DNA of 5,156 nucleotides from Rickettsia typhi (GTDB taxonomy: Bacteria; Pseudomonadota; Alphaproteobacteria; Rickettsiales; UBA1997), in the NCBI GenBank assembly GCA_945898025.1, contig CAMDGT010000097.1, positions 1 to 5,156 on the forward strand, in the 5' to 3' direction. This document shows positions 1-5,156 of this stretch, piece by piece. How positions within the stretch are numbered: position 1 is the first letter of the stretch; each line of letters begins with the position of its first letter. The position numbers were made by a program, and so were the translations under genes. The notes beneath the pieces were generated by a model that saw only the letters and a program-made list of their open reading frames with translations, ran no database searches and had not been told where the DNA came from.

Positions 1-224
1 AAAAAAGAGGCAACTCTTTCTGTTGGTTGAGCACCAACTGAAAGCCAATATTCAATTCTTTCTTTGTTGATTGAAATTTTTTTTTCATCATCAGCAACTA
101 GCGGATTATATGTTCCAAGCTTTTCAAGAAACTTGCTGTCTCTGGGTGAAGTGCTATTAGTAACTAAGATACGATAAAAAGGAACTCCTGTTCTACCGCC
201 ACGCGATAAACGAATTTTAAGCAT
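1..224 (-). CDS. rpsP: 30S ribosomal protein S16, 5' part (runs off left edge)
   Basis: S16 is a small-subunit ribosomal protein that binds 16S rRNA and helps assemble the 30S body. The first 74 codons are visible, starting at the ATG at 224-222. Recognisable family blocks are the N-terminal MLKIRLSRGG (1-10), PFYRILV (15-21), SPRDSKFLEKLGTYNPL (26-42) and the RIEYWLSVGAQPTERVA block (56-72). The family is usually about 80-120 residues, so the missing part is a short, variable C-terminus. The start is secure because the conserved [M-x-x]KIRL begins directly after it. No clear Shine-Dalgarno sequence precedes it. It lies 83 bp downstream of comEC on the same strand but has its own strong promoter in that gap, so it is probably transcribed independently. 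In many bacteria rpsP leads an rpsP-rimM-trmD-rplS operon; whether that holds here is outside the window. Confidence 0.96.
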   Translation of the reverse strand, partial: MLKIRLSRGGRTGVPFYRILVTNSTSPRDSKFLEKLGTYNPLVADDEKKISINKERIEYWLSVGAQPTERVASF

Positions 225-255
225 AATTTTAATATTAATTTGTTAAAAAACGAGA

Positions 256-283
256 ATTATAAAAATAATTTTTTATTTTGCAA
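256..283 (-). promoter_or_regulatory. sigma70-type promoter of rpsP
   Basis: On the minus strand a TTGCAA -35 box (283-278) is followed by a 16-bp spacer and a perfect TATAAT -10 box (261-256). Transcription would start near 250-249, giving a leader of about 25 nt before the rpsP ATG at 224. This is the best promoter match in the window. In such AT-rich DNA chance -10 boxes are common, but the paired -35, the spacing and the position directly before a ribosomal protein gene make it credible. Confidence 0.65.
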
Positions 284-307
284 ATACTAATTTATAATGT
301 TTTCAAC

Positions 308-3300
308 TTAAAGGCTTAATGAAAAAAAATTTTTTGGTAAAAAGTCAATATTATCAATAATGTTTTTAAAATTATTGTTTTTACAATTTGGTAAAGAATA
401 TTTTTTAGTTAAATTAATCAAAAAATCAGCCTTGAGAGCACAAAATTCTTGATTAGAATGTCTCGTTAATAATATCAAAAAGAAACGATTCTTCAAATTA
501 TCTTGCAAATTAAATTTAGAGAATTTTGCCATATCAATTAAGCAATTTTTTGAATTGCAATTAATGCCAAGATTATCTTTTTCAAGCTCTGACAAGTTTT
601 CTATTGTTGAAATTTTTCTATTTTTCCAATTTTGCAAACCATATCTATACCATAAATTAAGTTTACTGCCCGTTGGTTGGTTAGAAAAAATTAACCCTTT
701 TTCTTGATGATGAAGAGTAAAAAATTTCTGCTCCGCATCGATTGAAATTACAGGCTCCTTAGTTAAAGATAAATTAATAATAAAAAATAAAAATATTATT
801 AAAATCAAATAACGGATTTTATGATTAATAATACAAAAAAACAATGCCGATAACACCGCACCAACAAAAGCAAAAGAAGAAAAATCGTAAACTATAAATT
901 GACTATATTTTAAATTAGCAACAAATTTAGCAATATCAATAATAATAGCAATCGATAAACCCATAATTTGCAAAGTAAATTTCTCTAAACCAGTTTGGAG
1001 AGGCATTAATAATAACGATAAAAAACCAAATGGCATTGCAATGAAACTGGTAATTGGTATCGCCAACAAGTTTGACAAAATTGAAAAATTAGTAAAATTA
1101 TGAAAATGATAAATCGAAAAAGGCATAGTAGCAAGCTGTGCAACCATTGAAGAAAAAACAATTTGCATAAAATACCATAAAAATTTTTTAATAAAACTAG
1201 ATTGCAAATTTAGTGGTTTAATTTTTTCAAATATTTGATAAGTAGCAGTAATTGCAGTAATCGCCGAAAAAGATAATTGTAAGCTGGCAGAAAATATCGA
1301 TATCGGCTTAGAAAGAACAATCACACAAAACGAAATGGCAATAGATCGCATTGGGTTTGCAGATCTATCGAGTATAATCGCCAACATTATCAATAAAGAA
1401 AAATAAAAAGAGCGAACGGCAGGAATAGGCGAACCCGCTAATTTTAAATAACAAAAACAACTAATAATTGCAAAAATTGCAGATATTTTTTTTATATCAT
1501 AATATAAAGTTAAATTTTCATTTAATGACAGTAAAAAACGAGATGTGATAAAAAATATCAACCCAGCAATTGTAAGATGAAGCCCCGAAATTGAAAGCAA
1601 ATGAATCAAGCCTGAATTTTGAATATTATTCATCAGCTCTTGCGGAATAAGGTTTTGAGTTCCAATCAATAAAGCTCCAGCAATTTTTGCCTGATCTTGA
1701 TTTTTGATATTTTGTAAAATATTGTCTAATATTTTATATCTAAGCCTCGTTATCCAACTTTGGTCAATAATTGCATTATCGCTTTTTTTAATAATTTTTA
1801 CCTCTCCAAATCCGTAGCCACTGCCTTCAAAACCCTTTATTACCGCATCTTGATAATAATTAAAATCACCAAAAAATTTTTTGCCCGATGATTGCTGTAG
1901 ATAAACTCTTAAAGAAACAATATCGCCAATATTTAAACCCGATAAATCAAAATTAGTTGCAACCTTTATTTTTCTAGGTCCGTTGACAGATAAATGACTA
2001 ATAAAATTATTCGATAAAAAGCCCGCAATTTCAATATCTTTGTTGTCATAATTTTTGATATTGATTTGACGATATTTTAAAGGATAATAAGCATTTTTTA
2101 AATCAATAAATTTACGGTCGAAATCTTGAAATTGTTGATTATTAAGCATTTTTTCTTGTGTCTTAATTTTTTTCTTAGCAATTTTTGCTAATTTTTGTTT
2201 TTGCAGTTTTTCTTTTTGCAACCCTTCTCTTTCCTGCTTTCTCTTGTTTTTAATTTGATTTTGATAATTTTTAATATTCAAAAAATCCTCTTTTACCCCT
2301 TGCAAACACTCAATATCTTTGCCACATCTTATTGCCTGTTGGTAGAATTTTTGATTCATCTTTGGCATCGCAAAATTATTATCTTGCCTGTTCTCCTGCT
2401 TATTTCTAGACCCTTCTTCGCCTTCTTCATTATTTAATTCTGCGATTTCTGTTTTTGATTCTATATTATCGTTATTTTTTTCTAGCTTTTGCACTTGTTG
2501 CAAAAAAAACTGCTCTTTAGCAATTAATTCGCAATTATTAATGTTGGCGGTAGAGCTTTCTATCTTGCTTTGTTGCATCTGACATTTATTAATTATCTTC
2601 AAAAATTTTTGCGGAATTTGATATTGCCACTGCAATGTAAATATTTCTTGATTGAGGGCTTTAATTTCAAGTTGCAATTCTTTCATTGCTTCGCTATCAC
2701 CCATTTGCAAGATATCAACTTTTTTGTTAAAAATTATTTTTTTAATTTTCTTAATTTTATTATTCTTAATTTGAAGCCCAACAACCTTGTCAATACAAGA
2801 TTTATCTTTATTGCAAGCAATGATTTTTTTTGATAAATTTTTAGTTAGCTTGAGAATTTTAAATTCATCTTCTAGCTCTAAAGCCTTTATTCCAGAAGCA
2901 TCAAACCCATTTTCTAATAAAAAATTAGTTAATTCTTGATATTCATAATTTTTCTTTTTTTGGTCTAAAATTGACTTTTCTTGTTTTTTTTGAACTTGTT
3001 TGGCTTTTTGCTTTTTTTCTCTAATTTCTTTTTCGATTTGCTTTTTTCTAAGCTTCCCAGTATTTTGTAGAGAATTTTTTTGAGCCTGCAACATTTGATA
3101 ATGATCTGCAGATATTTTGTAAAAAACCACCTGTTCAAGAGCAAGAGCCCCTTTACTATGATAATTGGTAGAATTTTGACTAGTTTTTAAATCGACAATC
3201 TTGGCAATAATATTGCCATAAAGCTTTTGATTTACTAGATTCCTTTTAAATAAAAAACCTTCATAAATTAAGCTCCATAAAAATGCTGATAAGATAATTA

Positions 3301-3562
3301 TTAAGGCTAGATAATATTTCCCGATATAGCTATTACAATATATGAAAAATAAAATAAAGGCGGTGGTTATTAACCCTAAAGATTGAAATAGGTAAAAATA
3401 AGGGTTGACAATGCAATTATTGCACTTGAAAAACAATAAAATACCAATAGCGACACAAATAGGAACGAATAAAAATAATTGTTGTGAAAATATAATCGCT
3501 CTAAGTAAAATCAACCAGTTGATGATATTATTTTTAATTGCTAAAATAATGCTGTTAAACAT
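308..3562 (-). CDS. comEC: ComEC/Rec2-family DNA-uptake channel protein with a large coiled-coil insert
   Basis: ComEC forms the inner-membrane channel that passes single-stranded DNA into the cytoplasm during natural transformation. The start ATG is at 3562 and the stop TAA at 310-308, giving 1084 residues. Residues 20-105 hold about three membrane helices, and 115-150 plus roughly 500-590 form the N-terminal OB-like region (DUF4131 type), including LNIGDIVSLRVYL (543-555). A polytopic competence domain spans about 625-933. It contains the hallmarks LLSISGLHLTI (655-665), GSPIPAVRSFYF (710-721), LQLSFSA (761-767) and QLATMPFSIYHFHNFTNFS (809-827), followed by NLLAIPITSFIAMPFG (831-846). The C-terminal tail (935-1084) has no HxHxDH metallo-beta-lactamase motif. 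Its CNSKNC (1002-1007), C1041, AD (1045-1046), C1060 and IIDNIDF (1068-1074) resemble the short tail I know from alphaproteobacterial ComEC, so the C-terminus looks complete. The oddity is length: family members of this layout are usually nearer 700 residues, and the excess is a charged insert at about 151-495. The core motifs are intact and no frameshift is seen, so it may be functional, though no other competence gene is nearby. Confidence 0.93.
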   Translation of the reverse strand: MFNSIILAIKNNIINWLILLRAIIFSQQLFLFVPICVAIGILLFFKCNNCIVNPYFYLFQSLGLITTAFILFFIYCNSYIGKYYLALIIILSAFLWSLIYEGFLFKRNLVNQKLYGNIIAKIVDLKTSQNSTNYHSKGALALEQVVFYKISADHYQMLQAQKNSLQNTGKLRKKQIEKEIREKKQKAKQVQKKQEKSILDQKKKNYEYQELTNFLLENGFDASGIKALELEDEFKILKLTKNLSKKIIACNKDKSCIDKVVGLQIKNNKIKKIKKIIFNKKVDILQMGDSEAMKELQLEIKALNQEIFTLQWQYQIPQKFLKIINKCQMQQSKIESSTANINNCELIAKEQFFLQQVQKLEKNNDNIESKTEIAELNNEEGEEGSRNKQENRQDNNFAMPKMNQKFYQQAIRCGKDIECLQGVKEDFLNIKNYQNQIKNKRKQEREGLQKEKLQKQKLAKIAKKKIKTQEKMLNNQQFQDFDRKFIDLKNAYYPLKYRQINIKNYDNKDIEIAGFLSNNFISHLSVNGPRKIKVATNFDLSGLNIGDIVSLRVYLQQSSGKKFFGDFNYYQDAVIKGFEGSGYGFGEVKIIKKSDNAIIDQSWITRLRYKILDNILQNIKNQDQAKIAGALLIGTQNLIPQELMNNIQNSGLIHLLSISGLHLTIAGLIFFITSRFLLSLNENLTLYYDIKKISAIFAIISCFCYLKLAGSPIPAVRSFYFSLLIMLAIILDRSANPMRSIAISFCVIVLSKPISIFSASLQLSFSAITAITATYQIFEKIKPLNLQSSFIKKFLWYFMQIVFSSMVAQLATMPFSIYHFHNFTNFSILSNLLAIPITSFIAMPFGFLSLLLMPLQTGLEKFTLQIMGLSIAIIIDIAKFVANLKYSQFIVYDFSSFAFVGAVLSALFFCIINHKIRYLILIIFLFFIINLSLTKEPVISIDAEQKFFTLHHQEKGLIFSNQPTGSKLNLWYRYGLQNWKNRKISTIENLSELEKDNLGINCNSKNCLIDMAKFSKFNLQDNLKNRFFLILLTRHSNQEFCALKADFLINLTKKYSLPNCKNNNFKNIIDNIDFLPKNFFSLSL
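2078..3112 (-). other. Lys/Gln/Glu-rich insert within the ComEC OB-fold region
   Basis: This is the part of comEC encoding about residues 151-495, between the first OB strands (GNIIAKIVDLK, 116-126) and the later ones (PRKIKVATNF, 529-538). It contains a basic coiled-coil-like arm (about 170-208, rich in K, Q and E), a middle section with cysteine-centred modules, an acidic stretch (about 372-394, with EEGEEG at 379-384), and a second basic arm (about 436-475). No membrane segment is visible. In known ComEC topology this region faces the periplasm, so the insert is inferred to be periplasmic. The reading frame runs cleanly through it. I do not recognise it as a named domain, and the exact boundaries are approximate. 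Confidence 0.7.
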
Positions 3563-3721
3563 AGTGGTGTCGATATTTCAAATGCTTATGTGATGTTTAT
3601 AAATTTAATTTGCTGAAAATAAATTTTAATTAATAATGTTATTTCTAGCTTTTAAAATTTAAAAATCAACATTCCCAACCTAATAAAATCAACATTTTTT
3701 AAATAATTTTTTGTCTAAATA

Positions 3722-3820
3722 TAAATAAACTTGCTTTTAAACATATTTACATCTATCAATTTGGCGATTATTATCTTTACCAACATCAATATTCAATTAA
3801 ATGTTTAATAAAATTCGATG
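3722..3820 (+). repeat. direct repeat, left copy (diverged duplicate of the lipA upstream region)
   Basis: This copy matches 4800-4894 in the same orientation. The first 26 bases (3722-3747) are identical to 4800-4825. Hand alignment of 3722-3783 with 4800-4860 gives 56 matches in 62 columns, with five substitutions and one 1-base gap. After a weaker, gapped middle, similarity resumes at TTAATAAAAT (3805-3814 and 4879-4888), then three unmatched bases and ATG in both copies. Beyond the ATG the two diverge completely. The left copy therefore covers the lipA promoter, leader and start codon, but here the ATG (3818-3820) opens only Met-Lys-Ile before a TAA at 3827-3829. Confidence 0.85.
3731..3759 (+). 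promoter_or_regulatory. degenerate promoter in left repeat copy, possible distal promoter of the VirK-family gene
   Basis: TTGCTT (3731-3736), a 17-bp spacer and TATCAA (3754-3759) occupy the same places as the lipA promoter in the right copy. The -10 box is weaker here (TATCAA against TATTAT). If active it would give the VirK-family gene a leader of about 150 nt. It may equally be a decaying duplicate. Confidence 0.35.
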
Positions 3821-3864
3821 AAAATTTAATTTAATCCATGAAATTTAAAATATTTACACATTAA

Positions 3865-3894
3865 TTGAGGGCGAAGATAAGTTCCAGTTATATA
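3865..3894 (+). promoter_or_regulatory. candidate proximal promoter of the VirK-family gene
   Basis: TTGAGG (3865-3870) and TATATA (3889-3894) are separated by 18 bp, with the inferred start of transcription about 18 nt before the ATG at 3919. Each box matches four of six consensus positions. This is weak evidence in DNA this AT-rich. Confidence 0.3.
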
Positions 3895-3918
3895 TAAAAT
3901 TAGTAGAAATTTAGCAAT

Positions 3919-4806
3919 ATGATTATTTTTGATTATACAAAAAATATTTTTCTTGATAGAGGCTTTAAAAAGGCAAGAATATTTTTATTGAGGTCTTTAT
4001 TATCTTACTCGGAAGTAATTAGCTGGCTAAAATACATTGATTCATTTTATAAAAAATATAGCCTCAACTTTACCCCCTCCGAATTGGCTGCATTGCCGAT
4101 TAGATCTTATATTAGCAATATCTTCACAATAAAACAAAGAAATTTGATTTTACAAGATCACTACAAAATAATGGAGTCGGTATTTTCTCCTTTAGCAATT
4201 AAAAAATTTTTATCAGATAGCGAAATATCAATATCCTCTATTCTGAAAAAAAACGGCGATCAATGCCATTTAAAAATCTTAATGCATGGAAAATTTTGGC
4301 GAGAAGGGGCAATGACTCTTTATTTACAAGACGAATCTTGTAAGTTAATCTCTACCTTAACTTTTACTATTCATAATGATTTAAACGGCAAAAGGTCAAT
4401 TTTTATTGGCGGACTTCAAGGCGGAAGCGACATTGAAAAATCCGATATCGTTAGTTTTACACGAAGCCTAGGCGGATTAAGACCAAAACACACATTAATT
4501 GAATGTTGCTATGCAATTGCAAAATTTATTGAGGCTGAAAAAATAACAGGTGTTTCAAATAAAAATCATGTTTTTTCATATCAAAAAACTTTTCAAAAAA
4601 GTTATAACAGCATCTGGGAGGAAATTGGCTCAACCTTAGATAATGATGGAAATTATTTATTGCCAAAATATTTAACAAAACGCGATTTTGAATCAGTGAC
4701 TCAAAAAAAACGAAAAGATTGGCTTATCCGACATGCTCACATTAATAAATTAACAGTTGATATTGATAATTTTCTAAAGGAAAACTCAAATAATACTCTT
4801 AAATAA
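3919..4806 (+). CDS. VirK/YbjX (DUF535) family protein
   Basis: This 295-residue protein has the DUF535 (VirK/YbjX) signature blocks in order: HY (81-82), FWREGAMTLYLQD (126-138), IFIGGLQGG (161-169), RSLGGLRPKHTLIE (182-195), GVSNKNHVF (211-219), WEEIG (233-237), a GNYLLPK segment (244-250) and a basic KKRKDW..R stretch (263-271). Length is normal for the family. There is no signal peptide or clear membrane span, so a cytoplasmic location is likely. Family members in Shigella (VirK), Salmonella and Campylobacter are linked to virulence, surface-protein localisation or antimicrobial-peptide resistance. The biochemical activity is unknown, and transfer of those roles here is inference. The ATG is the only choice: an in-frame TAG lies 15 bp upstream, and there is no strong ribosome binding site. 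The gene is divergent from comEC and lies 85 bp before lipA on the same strand. Its last codon and TAA stop are part of the right repeat copy, which suggests it was inserted next to, or rearranged into, the lipA leader. Confidence 0.88.
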   Translation: MIIFDYTKNIFLDRGFKKARIFLLRSLLSYSEVISWLKYIDSFYKKYSLNFTPSELAALPIRSYISNIFTIKQRNLILQDHYKIMESVFSPLAIKKFLSDSEISISSILKKNGDQCHLKILMHGKFWREGAMTLYLQDESCKLISTLTFTIHNDLNGKRSIFIGGLQGGSDIEKSDIVSFTRSLGGLRPKHTLIECCYAIAKFIEAEKITGVSNKNHVFSYQKTFQKSYNSIWEEIGSTLDNDGNYLLPKYLTKRDFESVTQKKRKDWLIRHAHINKLTVDIDNFLKENSNNTLK

Positions 4807-4808
4807 AC

Positions 4809-4837
4809 TTGCTTTTAAACATATTGATATCTATTAT
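4809..4837 (+). promoter_or_regulatory. sigma70-type promoter of lipA
   Basis: TTGCTT (4809-4814), a 17-bp spacer and TATTAT (4832-4837) form a good sigma70-type promoter, with five of six matches in the -10 box and ideal spacing. The start of transcription would be near 4843-4845, giving a leader of just under 50 nt. It lies immediately after the stop codon of the VirK-family gene, so lipA need not depend on readthrough from it. Confidence 0.6.
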
Positions 4838-4862
4838 TTGGCGATTATTAGCTTTGCCAAAT
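4836..4862 (+). promoter_or_regulatory. operator-like dyad overlapping the lipA -10 box and transcription start
   Basis: ATTTGGC (4836-4842) and GCCAAAT (4856-4862) are perfect 7-bp inverted half-sites separated by 13 bp. The centres are 20 bp apart, about two helical turns, as expected for a dimeric repressor site. It overlaps the end of the -10 box and the predicted start of transcription. In the left repeat copy the left half is kept (3759-3765) but the right half is degraded (ACCAACA, 3779-3785) at the same spacing. It could instead be a stem-loop if transcription begins further upstream. No regulator is identified. Confidence 0.4.
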
Positions 4863-4891
4863 CGCATATTAAACTAAATTAATAAAATAAA

Positions 4892-5156
4892 ATGCAAACC
4901 CGTCAAGAAAAAAAAGAATCCGGACAAATTGCAAAAATCGACAATAAAGATCTTCTCGGCTTTGCTAGCAAAAACCCCAAAGAATCAATCTTAAGAAAAC
5001 CAGATTGGATAAGAGTCAAGGCGCCAACTTCTCAAGGCTATCAAGAAACTAAAGCAATATTAAATCAAAAAAAACTACACACTGTTTGCGAAGAGGCATC
5101 TTGCCCCAATATCGGAGAATGCTGGGAGCAAAAGCATGCTACGGTGATGATTCTTG
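4892..5156 (+). CDS. lipA: lipoyl synthase, 5' part (runs off right edge)
   Basis: LipA is a radical-SAM enzyme that inserts two sulfur atoms into protein-bound octanoyl chains to make the lipoyl cofactor of pyruvate and 2-oxoglutarate dehydrogenases and the glycine cleavage system. The first 88 codons are visible. The family blocks are [11 protein letters not shown] (35-45), GYQETKAIL (49-57), [18 protein letters not shown] (62-79) and KHATVMIL (81-88). C66, C71 and C77 form the CX4CX5C motif that binds the auxiliary iron-sulfur cluster sacrificed as sulfur donor. The radical-SAM CX3CX2C motif should follow just beyond the edge. The ATG is fixed by an in-frame TAA at 4883-4885. No Shine-Dalgarno sequence is evident. 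The gene has its own promoter in the repeat upstream. Confidence 0.96.
   Translation, partial: MQTRQEKKESGQIAKIDNKDLLGFASKNPKESILRKPDWIRVKAPTSQGYQETKAILNQKKLHTVCEEASCPNIGECWEQKHATVMIL

Larger units (their letters stand above)
3563..3918. other. divergent intergenic region between comEC and the VirK-family gene
   Basis: This 356-bp AT-rich stretch has no credible gene. From the comEC side it contains an 11-bp direct repeat (AAATCAACATT at 3663-3673 and 3686-3696), an AT-only inverted repeat (AAATTTTAA at 3621-3629 against TTAAAATTT at 3652-3660), the left copy of the lipA upstream repeat (3722-3820), and a possible proximal promoter for the VirK-family gene (3865-3894). For comEC, TTTATA at 3596-3601 reads TATAAA on the minus strand, but no good -35 box lies at the right distance, so I leave its promoter uncalled. 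Confidence 0.7.
4800..4894 (+). repeat. direct repeat, right copy (native lipA upstream region)
   Basis: This is the partner of 3722-3820. It starts inside the penultimate codon of the VirK-family gene, supplies that gene's final Lys codon and stop (4801-4806), and ends with the lipA start codon (4892-4894). It carries the better promoter and the intact dyad, and it is attached to an intact gene. I therefore take it as the original, with 3722-3820 as the derived or decaying duplicate. Confidence 0.85.

Noticed and set aside
256..280. AT-only self-complementary stretch after comEC considered as an intrinsic terminator
   Set aside because: The stem has no G-C pairs and the sequence is better explained as the rpsP promoter.
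2195..2437. Open reading frame on the plus strand inside comEC, coding a Phe/Leu-rich peptide
   Set aside because: It is the antisense of the Lys/Gln/Glu-rich comEC insert. Lys codons read in reverse give Phe and Leu, so its hydrophobic look is an artefact and there is no promoter or ribosome binding site.
2570..2833. Second plus-strand open reading frame inside comEC
   Set aside because: Antisense shadow of the same insert, with no recognisable family and no start signals.
308..3562. comEC considered as a fusion of two genes or a pseudogene because of its length
   Set aside because: One uninterrupted frame carries N-terminal, channel and C-terminal family blocks in the normal order. The extra length is a single internal insert, not a second gene.
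3405..3593. Plus-strand open reading frame overlapping the comEC start
   Set aside because: Antisense to the N-terminal membrane helices of comEC, which are well supported. No homology or expression signal was seen.
3621..3660. AAATTTTAA / TTAAAATTT inverted repeat as a terminator or operator
   Set aside because: Only A and T in a 9-bp stem with a 22-base loop. Such matches are expected by chance at this base composition.
3722..4894. Direct repeats considered as ends of an insertion sequence or CRISPR repeats
   Set aside because: There are only two copies, about 1 kb apart, with no terminal inverted repeats, transposase, integrase or spacer periodicity between them.

Overview
This AT-rich window (A+T well above two thirds by eye) reads as chromosomal DNA from an alphaproteobacterium with a reduced, AT-biased genome. 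The best guess is the Rickettsiales or a similar host-associated lineage. This rests on the base composition, the mostly AT intergenic DNA, the weak Shine-Dalgarno signals, and a ComEC whose C-terminus has the cysteine/IDxxD pattern I associate with alphaproteobacterial ComEC. The assignment is inference; no 16S or other decisive marker is present.

Layout, left to right: the 5' part of rpsP (ribosomal protein S16, minus strand, running off the left edge) behind a strong sigma70-type promoter; a 1084-residue comEC/rec2-type DNA-uptake channel gene on the minus strand (308-3562); a 356-bp intergenic region (3563-3918) between divergent genes; a plus-strand DUF535/VirK-family gene (3919-4806); and the 5' part of lipA (lipoyl synthase, plus strand, from 4892, running off the right edge). 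rpsP, comEC and lipA are housekeeping or widely conserved genes. The VirK-family gene is the accessory item.

Two things stand out. First, the VirK-family gene lies between two direct repeats (3722-3820 and 4800-4894). The right copy is the complete lipA upstream region: promoter, an operator-like dyad over the start of transcription, and the spacer up to the lipA ATG. The left copy is a diverged duplicate, about 90% identical over the first 62 columns, and it ends in its own ATG that stops after three codons. The right copy also supplies the last sense codon and the stop codon of the VirK gene. This looks like the scar of an insertion or duplication event that placed the VirK gene in front of lipA and duplicated the lipA promoter. 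Second, the ComEC protein carries a Lys/Gln/Glu-rich insert of about 345 residues inside its N-terminal periplasmic OB-fold region. The insert has two coiled-coil-like arms and three degenerate cysteine-centred modules.

No RNA gene, CRISPR array, transposase or convincing intrinsic terminator was seen.
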